Both the position numbers and the translations under genes were made by a program. A stretch of DNA of 23,891 bases, taken from Muribaculaceae bacterium. GTDB taxonomy: Bacteria; Pseudomonadota; Alphaproteobacteria; Rs-D84. Below are positions 1 through 8,151 of the stretch, piece by piece. The stretch spans positions 1 to 23,891 of the forward strand of contig JAMPEH010000023.1 of NCBI GenBank assembly GCA_023665245.1. Direction: 5' to 3'. The notes under the pieces are model-generated. The model saw only the letters and a list, made by a program, of their open reading frames with translations. It ran no database searches and was not told the origin of the DNA. The stretch's first letter is position 1. Every line of letters begins with the position of its first letter.

Positions 1-1
1 C

Positions 2-1060
2 GGCCTCGCTATCGAAGATAATATCGGGGCGCGTTCCCTCGAATATAAGATTTGTCAGTATCAGACAGGAACCAGCACCAATTACAATCATGATGCATGT
101 TATGCGTCGCCGGATGGTATAACTGATGGTGTTTTGCGTGACAATGTCCCGTTGGCCGGTGTTGTGTCTGGATTGATATTCTGGGATGTGGTCGATTTTG
201 ATGATAACGGCAATTTGACCAGTCTGGAAGATTATTTAACCAAGACAGGTGTTAATTTAAGTGACACCCAGCAAACACGTATGAAATCTGAATTGGGATC
301 GTTGCAGAATAATATTAACAGTGCAATTCAAACAATTGAATCTGATGCAACTGTTCAATTCTGTATGACAGGGCGCCAGGTTCAGGGTATGAAAGTTAAA
401 AACGGTACCCGTAAAAATGTTGGTGCACGTGCAACCAAGACGGTGGATGAAGAAGGTAATACGGTTATTGCTAATGCGGATGCAGCCCGTTTCCCGGAAT
501 TGACCAAGCAAATGCGTCAGACAATTGCGATTGCCGCATTACAGGTTGCCAAGGAGAATTATTACAAAAAATATAATTCTTTGAATACGCAAATGACCAA
601 CGATTTCAAGACAATCAGTGAACGCATTGTAAAAATGAGTGAAGATGATTCAATGGATGCCCGACGCGAGGCCGGTCGTGGTGCATGCGTGCGCCTGGCA
701 TATGCAGACAATGTGCCATATATGACAGATTTGACCGTTGCAAAGGCTGACATGAGTGCAAATTCGGGCGGTATCATCGAAGACACCTATGTTTTGCCGT
801 TTACTGGGGCAGATGCAGGCTTAAAATCGTCTGAAGAGAAAATGTCTGTGGCGCAAAGGGCAATGAGTGCGACAAATCGGTTGCCAGACAATCTGACCCT
901 GAAACGTACGATTACAACAACGTATGATTGGGATGCCCGTGTATGTAAAAAATGCACAACAAATCAAACATGTGCCAAGGTTAAAAAGCCGTTCCTGCGC
1001 AGCAAGTATTGTTCGGATTGGAATCCTGAAACCGTCACATGTACAGATATCCAGTTCTAA
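2..1060 (+). CDS. Partial hypothetical protein (5' end outside window)
   Basis: The reading frame is open from the left edge to the TAA at 1058-1060, giving 352 visible residues with no start codon; an internal TTG at 134 is not a convincing start because the frame continues upstream. I do not recognise the family. The visible part is mostly polar and probably helical, with a long central Gln/Asn/Lys-rich stretch likely to form coiled coil. The last 50 residues hold a cysteine cluster (C-x2-C, then three more Cys), resembling the disulfide-rich exported proteins elsewhere in this window. It is probably the C-terminal half of another exported envelope protein. It ends six bases before a strong intrinsic terminator, so it is the last gene of its transcript. 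Coding is well supported; function is unknown. Confidence 0.85.
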   Translation, partial: GLAIEDNIGARSLEYKICQYQTGTSTNYNHDACYASPDGITDGVLRDNVPLAGVVSGLIFWDVVDFDDNGNLTSLEDYLTKTGVNLSDTQQTRMKSELGSLQNNINSAIQTIESDATVQFCMTGRQVQGMKVKNGTRKNVGARATKTVDEEGNTVIANADAARFPELTKQMRQTIAIAALQVAKENYYKKYNSLNTQMTNDFKTISERIVKMSEDDSMDARREAGRGACVRLAYADNVPYMTDLTVAKADMSANSGGIIEDTYVLPFTGADAGLKSSEEKMSVAQRAMSATNRLPDNLTLKRTITTTYDWDARVCKKCTTNQTCAKVKKPFLRSKYCSDWNPETVTCTDIQF

Positions 1061-1091
1061 AAAATCCCCACCAATCGGTGGGGTGTTTTTT
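1061..1091 (+). terminator. Intrinsic terminator
   Basis: The perfect 7-bp stem CCCCACC (1066-1072) / GGTGGGG (1077-1083) has a 4-nt AATC loop and is followed by a T-rich tract (TGTTTTTTT). It lies directly after the stop codon of the truncated gene. Confidence 0.9.
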
Positions 1092-1122
1092 ACAAATAAC
1101 AGATAACAATTGTCTGGTGTTA

Positions 1123-2148
1123 TTATGCTGGTAATTGGTCCAGGTCTGTGATACTGATGACGCCCATTTGTGACCATGTGTTGCGAACATTGTCTATGTC
1201 CATTATATTCGTCTGGGCCAGGTATATTATTGGCTTTAATCCTGTGATGGCAGATTCTTTTATCAGGTCTATGATTGGTGATGGCTTTTGCTTGCCGGCG
1301 GCAAACCAATTTTCAGGGTCTGCAATCCAAAAGTCGGAATCATCATGAATTGCGATGATGTGTGTGTCTGTCAATATCAGGTCTTTTTTTGTGCTGGTGA
1401 TTTTACCGTTGTCGTTCAGGTATTGAATGATATCATGCATTACAAATGTTTGACTGGGGGTAATCGGCAATGTGGTGTCGGTCGGATTGTCTGGTTCTGA
1501 TATTTCTGTAGTTTGGTCGTCATCACCAAAGTCAATGTCTGTAAATGTTGGGGTGTCTATGATTTGCATTGCGGAATCAGAATCTGGGTCATCGTCAAAA
1601 TCAAAATCTACAGGCAATGGCAGTTCGTCTGTATTTATATCACTTGGCATATCGGTGGGGACGGTTGTGGGGTCTGTGATGTTAAATGCAGACGTGTTGA
1701 ATTGGTCAATATGCTGGCGTGCACGAATAAATGCGCCGCGCATTTCGTTTGGCATATTGGGTGGGAATTTGGGTGTATCTGATTCTGGGGTTGTGGTGTC
1801 GTCGGGGGCGGGTGCTATTTCGTCGGTGGTGGGTACCGCAGGGCGCGGAAATACGGCGTTAAATATTTTTGTTATGCATGTTGTGTTGATTGTGACGATT
1901 GGCTGTTGGGTGCGGATTATCAATACGGTTGTGGCAACGTACATTGGGATTGCTGCCAAAATTAGTATTCCAAATACGAATCCGGCGAATCCATATACGT
2001 GTGCATGTGTCAGCATTTTCCATTGCGCCGCCGAGAACATGTTAAAGTTAAACATGAACATCAATATCAGCCACATTATTGCGATATATGCGACCGTCCA
2101 TAGTATGGCGTATTTGTTAGATTTATAAAAATCTGAAATTTTACTCAT
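1123..2148 (-). CDS. Two-span membrane protein with acidic linker and C-terminal globular domain
   Basis: This 341-aa protein is of no family I can name. Two hydrophobic segments (about residues 13-35 and 49-75) form an N-terminal hairpin anchor without a cleavable signal peptide. Residues about 105-235 are a Pro/Thr/Asp-rich, probably disordered, strongly acidic linker. The last 105 residues look globular, with alternating strands and helices (a DLILTD strand, an IAIHDD strand, then a GLKPIIYL strand). That order faintly resembles PD-(D/E)xK or DUF2726-like folds, but the catalytic Lys is not evident, so I do not assign nuclease activity. The ATG at 2148 has no Shine-Dalgarno and lies 6 nt after a consensus -10 box, so the mRNA may be leaderless. 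It is convergent with the truncated gene and divergent from the 2261 gene. Confidence 0.82.
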   Translation of the reverse strand: MSKISDFYKSNKYAILWTVAYIAIMWLILMFMFNFNMFSAAQWKMLTHAHVYGFAGFVFGILILAAIPMYVATTVLIIRTQQPIVTINTTCITKIFNAVFPRPAVPTTDEIAPAPDDTTTPESDTPKFPPNMPNEMRGAFIRARQHIDQFNTSAFNITDPTTVPTDMPSDINTDELPLPVDFDFDDDPDSDSAMQIIDTPTFTDIDFGDDDQTTEISEPDNPTDTTLPITPSQTFVMHDIIQYLNDNGKITSTKKDLILTDTHIIAIHDDSDFWIADPENWFAAGKQKPSPIIDLIKESAITGLKPIIYLAQTNIMDIDNVRNTWSQMGVISITDLDQLPA

Positions 2149-2154
2149 GTTTTA

Positions 2155-2182
2155 AATATAGACTATTAAACATATTTGTCAA
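2155..2182 (-). promoter_or_regulatory. Sigma70-type promoter, probably leaderless start
   Basis: On the minus strand TTGACA (2182-2177), a 16-nt spacer and TATATT (2160-2155) match the consensus closely. Only six bases (TAAAAC) separate the -10 box from the ATG at 2148, so transcription should begin at or next to the start codon. The spacer shares an ATGTTT...GTC pattern with the plus-strand promoter at 10818. Confidence 0.75.
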
Positions 2183-2228
2183 TATTTTGTTAGGTAAAAA
2201 AGTGCTTTTTTTTAGTGCCTGATTATAG

Positions 2229-2253
2229 TATAATAAAACAGATAGAAAGGGAG
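2229..2253 (+). promoter_or_regulatory. Probable -10 box and ribosome binding site
   Basis: A perfect TATAAT lies at 2229-2234. No good -35 box sits 17 nt upstream, only a T-run. AAGGGAG at 2247-2253 is a strong Shine-Dalgarno 7 nt before the ATG at 2261, which fixes that start. Confidence 0.55.
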
Positions 2254-2260
2254 TATTTTT

Positions 2261-4477
2261 ATGCAAATTTGGCTGAAAATGTTTGGTATGCCTGTGGCCA
2301 GTATTGCTGCATTGGCGATGATTGGTGCGGCGGATGCGGCGGAATCTGGGCGTGCGGCCTATAACGTTAACCGGTTGAATCGTACGGGCACGGCCGGGGT
2401 GCAACGTATGCCGACGATGCCGACTTTGCCGATTAATACCACCGGAAACATGACCCAAGATTTGCCGACAATCCCGACCAATCCTGATATCCCAGATGTT
2501 CCGGACGTTCCCGATGTGCCAAATACGCCGGATGAACCAACGCCGGAATGCCCTGATGGCGGTGTTAAAAATTCTGAGTATACGGTTGAAAAGTGTATGA
2601 ATGATGTCTATTCGTGTGTTAATCAGTCTTTGCCGGGTGGCATAAATGACATGTTTAACGAAGAATTGCGGAATTCTATTGTAAATGGGATGGGATTGTG
2701 TTCTGTCCAGGTTGAAAAGTGTATAACCCAGGTTCGCCGTGATTGTGAAAATATATATCATTCGGCGGCGGATGTTTGGCTTGATTTTAATGCGCGCAAG
2801 GTTCAGCCTGATTACTATGCGTTTGTTTTGCGCAAGACAGGCCTGACCCCATTACAGGCGGAAAATACATGTTGGTTATTAGATAAAAATACATATGGTG
2901 CATCGTTTGATGCGGTGGCAAATTCTGGTGTGACAACATACGAATACAATAATCGTGTTGGTGCATATAATGGCCAGGGTGGTGTTAACATCGTTAAAAA
3001 GAATCCCCAGGGTGCAACCTTGAATGATGGTAATCTGGGTGTTGACGGGTCACGTGGACACTATGCGCGTTGGGATGCAACAACGGCGGAATGCTATTTG
3101 CGTGTTGCCGCATATAACAAGGATACACCGATTAAAAACAGTTGGCTGTTTGGTGCGGTTGGCGATGACAGATTGGCCGAGGCATGGGAACGCGCCGGCA
3201 CAACATTTACATGCAACAAGGATTTGTTTGGTTTTTCGCTGTATAAAAATACGAATACAGTTGCCGTTGTTGGTATCGGTGGTGGTACATTGCTGGGGGC
3301 GGGTATCGGTGCATTGGCCGGCCACGGCGATCGCGCATTTGATTGCGATGTCAACAAACATCGTAAAGAGCTGTGGGAAGAGTTAAAAAGTGGAGAAAAA
3401 ATTTTTATTTTAAATGAATATTTGGATTTTGAATTGGATGCGAATGCGGACAATTTATCCAAGGATCAGTGTGAAGCCATAGTTGACCTGTATTATAAAT
3501 ATAAACAGTTGAAATCAGCGCAGCAATCTTGCGATGTGTCTAACGATATATATCTGGTAGAATATAGTATTGATTGCATCAATCAAACAATTGTTAAAAC
3601 TGGAACAGGGAAAAAAATAGATAAAAGGATAGAGTCTCAGCCAGATTTGCAGGCTTGTTATGCTAAGATTGATGCACAATGGAGTAAGATAACAGATGAA
3701 CATGGTAAAGAAATCTTTCAGTTTTCTCCGAATTTATCTACGCTTTGTAAAGATGACGATAGGTTTGTGTCTACAGAAGAGTGTGCACAAAGATTGAGCC
3801 AGAACAAAGATAAGATTGTTAAAACAGAAGAAGGTGGTGGCTGTAATTTTAAGCCCTTTGACTTGGCCTTGCAATCTGGGGATGATATTTATTGTAAATG
3901 TGATGGTGATACTTGCTCTAATACTTGCATAAGTGCGGAACGTTTAGGCCAAGAATTGGAGTATGTAAAATTTATAGAAAGATTGTCGCTGGATGGGGAT
4001 AAAAATAATCGTCTGAAAACAACATTGGTTGGGGCGGGTATTGGTGCCGGTGCCGGTGGTGTTGCAACCGCAATCACGGCCTTTGTTGAAAAGAACAATA
4101 TTAATTGTCGTGTTGGTGATGGCTTGGAACGCGTCAGTTTTGGAAAATCTATGACGATTGGCACATTGCGTGATTTCTATGTGAAATGGAATCTGCGTTT
4201 GCCGGAATCGGTTGCGCCAACGGCACATGCGGTTGATTGCAATTCATGGCGTCGTGCATGTTCGGAAATAACGGATTTGGATCAGTGCAAACGGGCCCAG
4301 ATTAATTACAAGCCATCTGATGCACCTGCGATAACATTGGTACATTCGGCATGTATTCCATCGGGCAGTGTGTGCATTGAAAATTATCCGGTGGCAAAAT
4401 CATATGGCGCGTGCGTGCCGGAATCAAAGCCTGATGATGGCACGGATTCTGGCGCAGATAAAGGTGCACAAGAATAA
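2261..4477 (+). CDS. Large exported Cys-rich protein with two glycine zippers
   Basis: This 738-aa protein has no family I can name. Residues 1-27 form a signal peptide (cleavage near AADA/AES). Residues about 45-100 are Pro/Thr-rich with an I/V-PDVPDVPD repeat. A Cys-rich helical region with C-x6-C and C-x5-C spacings follows. Two glycine-zipper segments lie near residues 334-358 (G-x-G-x-GA-x2-G) and 590-610, typical of membrane-inserting or oligomerising helices. Each is next to a conserved-looking Cys motif: an A/G-T-T-F-x-C and FG pattern before the first, and a C-x2-G-x-G pattern after the second. These patterns recur in the operon proteins at 8152 and 5030. Between the zippers (about 3390-4010) composition and codon use change: Arg codons become mostly AGA/AGG, whereas the flanks use almost only CGN. 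That suggests a recombined or hypervariable insert. A terminator follows at 4502. Confidence 0.88.
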   Translation: MQIWLKMFGMPVASIAALAMIGAADAAESGRAAYNVNRLNRTGTAGVQRMPTMPTLPINTTGNMTQDLPTIPTNPDIPDVPDVPDVPNTPDEPTPECPDGGVKNSEYTVEKCMNDVYSCVNQSLPGGINDMFNEELRNSIVNGMGLCSVQVEKCITQVRRDCENIYHSAADVWLDFNARKVQPDYYAFVLRKTGLTPLQAENTCWLLDKNTYGASFDAVANSGVTTYEYNNRVGAYNGQGGVNIVKKNPQGATLNDGNLGVDGSRGHYARWDATTAECYLRVAAYNKDTPIKNSWLFGAVGDDRLAEAWERAGTTFTCNKDLFGFSLYKNTNTVAVVGIGGGTLLGAGIGALAGHGDRAFDCDVNKHRKELWEELKSGEKIFILNEYLDFELDANADNLSKDQCEAIVDLYYKYKQLKSAQQSCDVSNDIYLVEYSIDCINQTIVKTGTGKKIDKRIESQPDLQACYAKIDAQWSKITDEHGKEIFQFSPNLSTLCKDDDRFVSTEECAQRLSQNKDKIVKTEEGGGCNFKPFDLALQSGDDIYCKCDGDTCSNTCISAERLGQELEYVKFIERLSLDGDKNNRLKTTLVGAGIGAGAGGVATAITAFVEKNNINCRVGDGLERVSFGKSMTIGTLRDFYVKWNLRLPESVAPTAHAVDCNSWRRACSEITDLDQCKRAQINYKPSDAPAITLVHSACIPSGSVCIENYPVAKSYGACVPESKPDDGTDSGADKGAQE

Positions 4478-4501
4478 TATAACAGGTTTAAATGGTGTCC
4501 G

Positions 4502-4531
4502 TCGGGGTGCAGTAATGCCCCCGATTTTTTT
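4502..4531 (+). terminator. Intrinsic terminator
   Basis: The stem TCGGGG (4502-4507) / CCCCGA (4518-4523) continues through a one-base bulge into GCA/TGC, and is followed by eight T residues. It ends the 2261 transcript. Confidence 0.8.
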
Positions 4532-4586
4532 GTTGCGGGGTATTATGTTTTGATTACTGTGGTATTGGGGCCGAATCAGAAACATT

Positions 4587-4935
4587 GTCATTGCGAGCAA
4601 GCGTCAGCGCGGCGTGGCAATCCAGAAAAGTATATATATATATGAAAGTCTCGTGCACCTATATCCCCAGTGCTAGGATAATTTAGAACACAGTGGGCCC
4701 CGTCCTGCGACGTGGTGACGGCAAGATTTAAATTATGTGCGAAAACTGAAAAGTACACGTCATACCGGCGTCGGCCGGTATCCATTGGGGGCTGTAATGT
4801 TCTTGCACTGGGAAAACCGAGGGATACAGTAGCACCCGTCTTTTGACGTAGGGGACGACCGTGAAAAGTGTCTGGCCCGAACGTCGGGGTGGTGGTGCGG
4901 CAATGGATGGATTGCCGTGGCTAGGATGACGTGTG
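4587..4935. repeat. Intergenic island of dispersed palindromic repeats
   Basis: This non-coding stretch is much more GC-rich than neighbouring intergenic DNA and contains three units that look like the dispersed elements of Rickettsiales and other alphaproteobacteria. The first is GTCATTGCGAGC...GTGGCAATCCA (4589-4624). The second is a perfect 8-bp palindrome, ATACCGGC-GTCG-GCCGGTAT (4762-4781), preceded by GTC. The third is an inverted GTCATCCTAGCC-type unit ending in GGCAATCCA, read on the minus strand (about 4931-4905). One frame across the palindrome encodes WIPADAGMT, the usual translation of such repeats. A short TA run sits at 4631-4642. No gene is supported here. The resemblance is from memory and was not searched. 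Confidence 0.6.
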
Positions 4936-4981
4936 TTTGTAATTAAATACCCACATTCGTGGTCCCCGGTTTGCAAAGATA

Positions 4982-5009
4982 AAACCCCACCACGATGTGT
5001 GGTGGGGGC
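4982..5009 (-). terminator. Intrinsic terminator of the Cys-rich/OmpA operon
   Basis: The perfect 9-bp stem CCCCACCAC (4987-4995) / GTGGTGGGG (5001-5009) has a 5-nt loop. On the minus strand it is followed by TTTTAT. It lies 21 nt past the stop of the OmpA-domain gene. Confidence 0.85.
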
Positions 5010-5029
5010 GTTGTATTATATGGTGGATA

Positions 5030-8000
5030 TTATATTTTTATCTGTGACGCCACCTGTTGTATTATGTTTTTGACGCCTGTCTTGGGTTGGCCAAATGTTA
5101 TGATAACTTCGACTTGGCGACACTGCGCCTGGTCACGGCTTGTTTTGGTGGGATATACGCCCGTGCCTTCGCCTGCATCACATGCGTCCCATCCTTTGCC
5201 GGTGGGGTCTGGTTTATACTGTGGCTGGACAGATGTATTGCCAAATAAAGTGGATTTATGGTTTTCAATACATGTTTTCATATGTTCTGCACGTCTTTTT
5301 GATAGGGCTTCGTTTGATTTTCTATCTAATTCCCGTTTGTTTTTGCCAGTGTTTGCCTTGAAACCCTGGAAATCAGTATGACCGGTTATTTGGACGTAAA
5401 CATTTTTGTCGGTGCCCGATTGCCATGTGTTAAATTGTTGTTTATAGTCGTTGTTATTTGTCATTTGGCTGATAATATTATCGCAAACGCCGGTTTCGAA
5501 TTCGTCTTTGCCGGGTTTAAATGTGCCAGATGCATCAACATTAAATACAACAGAATTGTCTTCTGGTTCTGTTTGTTGTTCTGACTTGCGACACTCGTTC
5601 CCATTTTGTGTTGCACCATCGGCACATTCACAGTAGTTTGTTGGATGCAAATCCCCTGTTTTGTTGCACTTTTCGCATGTCTTGCTTAACGCGTTCCAAC
5701 GCTGTGTATTTGTAGTGTCGCAACTGCAAACGGTTTCACGGTTTATATTTGATTGTGGGATTGTATTCGGATAGCATTCACAGGTCTGCGGATTGTAATA
5801 TCCGGTTATGTTTTTGCATGTGTTATTTTCAGGTTGTGGTGTCTGGGGCTTTTCACAGCGTGTCGGGTCATTTTCAACTGGTAAATATCCGTTTGCAGAA
5901 TCACATTCGCATGCGGTGCGGTCGGCACTGACGACCATGTGCGCATTTGTGTCGCACTGTACGCATCCATCATGTTCAGAAAAATACACATTTGTGCCAC
6001 TGCATTGACAATTTGGTGAATAGCCTGACCCGGTTGTGCCACTTATTTGTGAACATGGAATCTTGTTCGGGGTGATGTTTATTTTCTTGCCTTCATATTT
6101 TTGCATGATTTCCCCAGACTGATCATCTTTGCCGTGGTTTATTGCCAGATTCCCGGCCAGTGTGCCAACCGCGCCAACACCCGCAACAATTAATCCTGTT
6201 TTTAACTTGCTGGCGGTGGCGTCTTTCTGTTCGGCCCAGGCCTTGGCATCGGCGCCATTTTCATCCAACAGTGCGCGTGACAGTGATGTAAATGCGCCCG
6301 GTTGGGTGCCAATGCCTACATTGTCGTACAGGCCGGTTTCGGCTTTGTCAAATACAACCTCGGATTCAATACCGGGTGTCATGCCCAGGGCTTCTTTGTC
6401 TATTTTCAGATTCTGGGCCAATTGTTTATATTCTGTTGTGTATGTTAATAAATCATTGCCGCCCGGTAATTCAATTCCCAATTCGCCACCGACGATATTG
6501 CGGCCCTGGCCATAGTCACAGCGGAACGTTGCCAGGTATGCCTTCATATCTTCTTCGGCGTCGGCATCCGCGCTTTTTTCTGCCAAGGCGGACGCAATGT
6601 TCATGCCGCCGATACCCACGGCGCCAATGCCTGCCGCACCCAACAGTTTGTTTTCTGTTGATTGTTCGCGGTCTTTCATTGCCTGGGCATTATCTTTTAA
6701 TTCCTGCATGCGCTTTTCGGCATCTTCTTTGCTTAATGCCTTTTCCAAAACGCAAGACAGGCCGTCGTCGGCGACCCGGTATCCGTCGCTGCATTCGTCG
6801 ACAATACATTGAACGGTGTTGGTGGATTCATCGTATTTCTGGTGCGATTTCTTTGAATTTTCAGGTTTGGTGTCACAATTGCTGTCATCCACCGATACGC
6901 ATTTGCCACCCTTTGGCTTTGCCTCGTACTGGGGTTCGGCACATGCGGTTGGTGTGCAGGCGCCTTTCTTGGATGACCATGTGCCCGCCGTTGCGCCGGG
7001 GATATTCATCGCCTGTAATTCTGCATCGGTGCAATCACGTTCTTTCTCAACACACTTATTATCGACAACGACGTATTTTTTGCCGTCTTTGCTGTTGCAA
7101 TCCGTTATCTGACATACGTTTTTGTCGTCATATTCTGCTTTTTTTGCCAATGGGTCTGTTTTTTGTGCATCGGTCAAACAGTCGCGTGAACATTTATTAT
7201 CGGATAATTTGTATCCAGAATTGCAGGATATTGTACATTGTTTGTTGGCAAATGTGTAAGTACCGCCCTTGGGATTTTTTTGTTGTTCGCATTTATTATT
7301 CTTTAATTCATAACATGGTGTATAGCATTCTTTTACAACACATGTGCCAGAACATTGGCTTATAGAGCATCGGTCCGGGTCTGTACAGTTTTCACAGGCT
7401 GTGGTTTTTATTCCGTTTGCCAATGAACAGGCTTTTACCACAACTTCGTCTAATTGCATTGAACTGTCTTTCAGTTCAAATCGCATGTTGGCTCTGGCTG
7501 GTTGTTCCATTGTTTCCTTGCCAACATATGATACGACGATTGTTGCATTGGCTGGTACGGTTAATTTTGCAATACCATTAATATCTGTGACGGCGCCGTT
7601 TGATGTCCCTTTCTGCATAACGGTTGCGCCTATGGCGGATTCATTTGCATTTGCATCCCAAACAGTGACTGTTATCGTTATGTTTTGTGTTTTCTGGGAT
7701 GTGGACGGATTTGCTGTTGTGGAATTACCACATTGTTCGTTTATTTTTTGATTTTCAAATTGTTGTTTTGCAGCCTGTTCCAAAAATAAGCCTTCTTTGA
7801 TTTGGGCCATTAAAGTCCAGCATCCCTGTGGCACACAATCTTTATTTTTCTGACCTGTTTTGCATTCGTATGGAACATTATTACAATGAGTACCAGAACC
7901 GGTATCGGATGTTCGTACTTGTTCTTTCCATGCGTTTAATTTATCTGCTTCTGCATTTGCTAAGTCTTTATATATTTTCTTGTAATCAGAATCATTTTCA

Positions 8001-8116
8001 AAGTCATACAACAGGTTATATTTTTGTTTAACCTTGTTGGCGCATTCGTTATATGTATCTGCGTGGGCAGGGATACAAATTAACATTGCAAAGATTAAAG
8101 ATAATAATTTTTTCAT
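5030..8116 (-). CDS. Exported Cys-rich multidomain protein with SusC-like module and C-terminal OmpA domain
   Basis: The protein is 1028 aa from the ATG at 8116, chosen because it begins a clean signal peptide (MKKLLSLIFAML...AHA, about 19 residues); an in-frame ATG at 8143 would only add nine residues. Residues about 145-228 match the carboxypeptidase-regulatory-like domain at the start of Bacteroidota SusC proteins: IGATVMQKGT, GAVTDINGIA, VVSYVGKET, ending in LDEVVV. Residues about 230-480 and 725-845 are dense in Cys, with EGF/TNFR-like spacing. Two glycine-zipper segments flank a Cys-poor middle region. Residues about 855-1010 form an OmpA peptidoglycan-binding domain with TGHTD (Asp915) and LSKRRAEHM, which carry the Asp and Arg that contact diaminopimelate in OmpA. 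It is the last gene of a three-gene operon and is probably anchored to the cell wall with disulfide-bonded modules in the periplasm or at the surface. Overall function is unknown. Confidence 0.9.
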   Translation of the reverse strand: MKKLLSLIFAMLICIPAHADTYNECANKVKQKYNLLYDFENDSDYKKIYKDLANAEADKLNAWKEQVRTSDTGSGTHCNNVPYECKTGQKNKDCVPQGCWTLMAQIKEGLFLEQAAKQQFENQKINEQCGNSTTANPSTSQKTQNITITVTVWDANANESAIGATVMQKGTSNGAVTDINGIAKLTVPANATIVVSYVGKETMEQPARANMRFELKDSSMQLDEVVVKACSLANGIKTTACENCTDPDRCSISQCSGTCVVKECYTPCYELKNNKCEQQKNPKGGTYTFANKQCTISCNSGYKLSDNKCSRDCLTDAQKTDPLAKKAEYDDKNVCQITDCNSKDGKKYVVVDNKCVEKERDCTDAELQAMNIPGATAGTWSSKKGACTPTACAEPQYEAKPKGGKCVSVDDSNCDTKPENSKKSHQKYDESTNTVQCIVDECSDGYRVADDGLSCVLEKALSKEDAEKRMQELKDNAQAMKDREQSTENKLLGAAGIGAVGIGGMNIASALAEKSADADAEEDMKAYLATFRCDYGQGRNIVGGELGIELPGGNDLLTYTTEYKQLAQNLKIDKEALGMTPGIESEVVFDKAETGLYDNVGIGTQPGAFTSLSRALLDENGADAKAWAEQKDATASKLKTGLIVAGVGAVGTLAGNLAINHGKDDQSGEIMQKYEGKKINITPNKIPCSQISGTTGSGYSPNCQCSGTNVYFSEHDGCVQCDTNAHMVVSADRTACECDSANGYLPVENDPTRCEKPQTPQPENNTCKNITGYYNPQTCECYPNTIPQSNINRETVCSCDTTNTQRWNALSKTCEKCNKTGDLHPTNYCECADGATQNGNECRKSEQQTEPEDNSVVFNVDASGTFKPGKDEFETGVCDNIISQMTNNNDYKQQFNTWQSGTDKNVYVQITGHTDFQGFKANTGKNKRELDRKSNEALSKRRAEHMKTCIENHKSTLFGNTSVQPQYKPDPTGKGWDACDAGEGTGVYPTKTSRDQAQCRQVEVIITFGQPKTGVKNIIQQVASQIKI

Positions 8117-8151
8117 TATTGTACCGTGTTTATTTATTGTCATTCCAGAAT

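Noticed and set aside
4588..4976. Short minus-strand ORFs in the 4.6-5.0 kb gap
   Set aside because: They translate palindromic repeat DNA (including the WIPADAGMT-type peptide) and have no ribosome binding sites or domains.
6292..7365. 357-aa plus-strand ORF
   Set aside because: It is antisense to the OmpA-domain gene, is rich in Cys/Arg/His in a pattern expected from reversed codons, has no signal or domain, and no ribosome binding site supports it.
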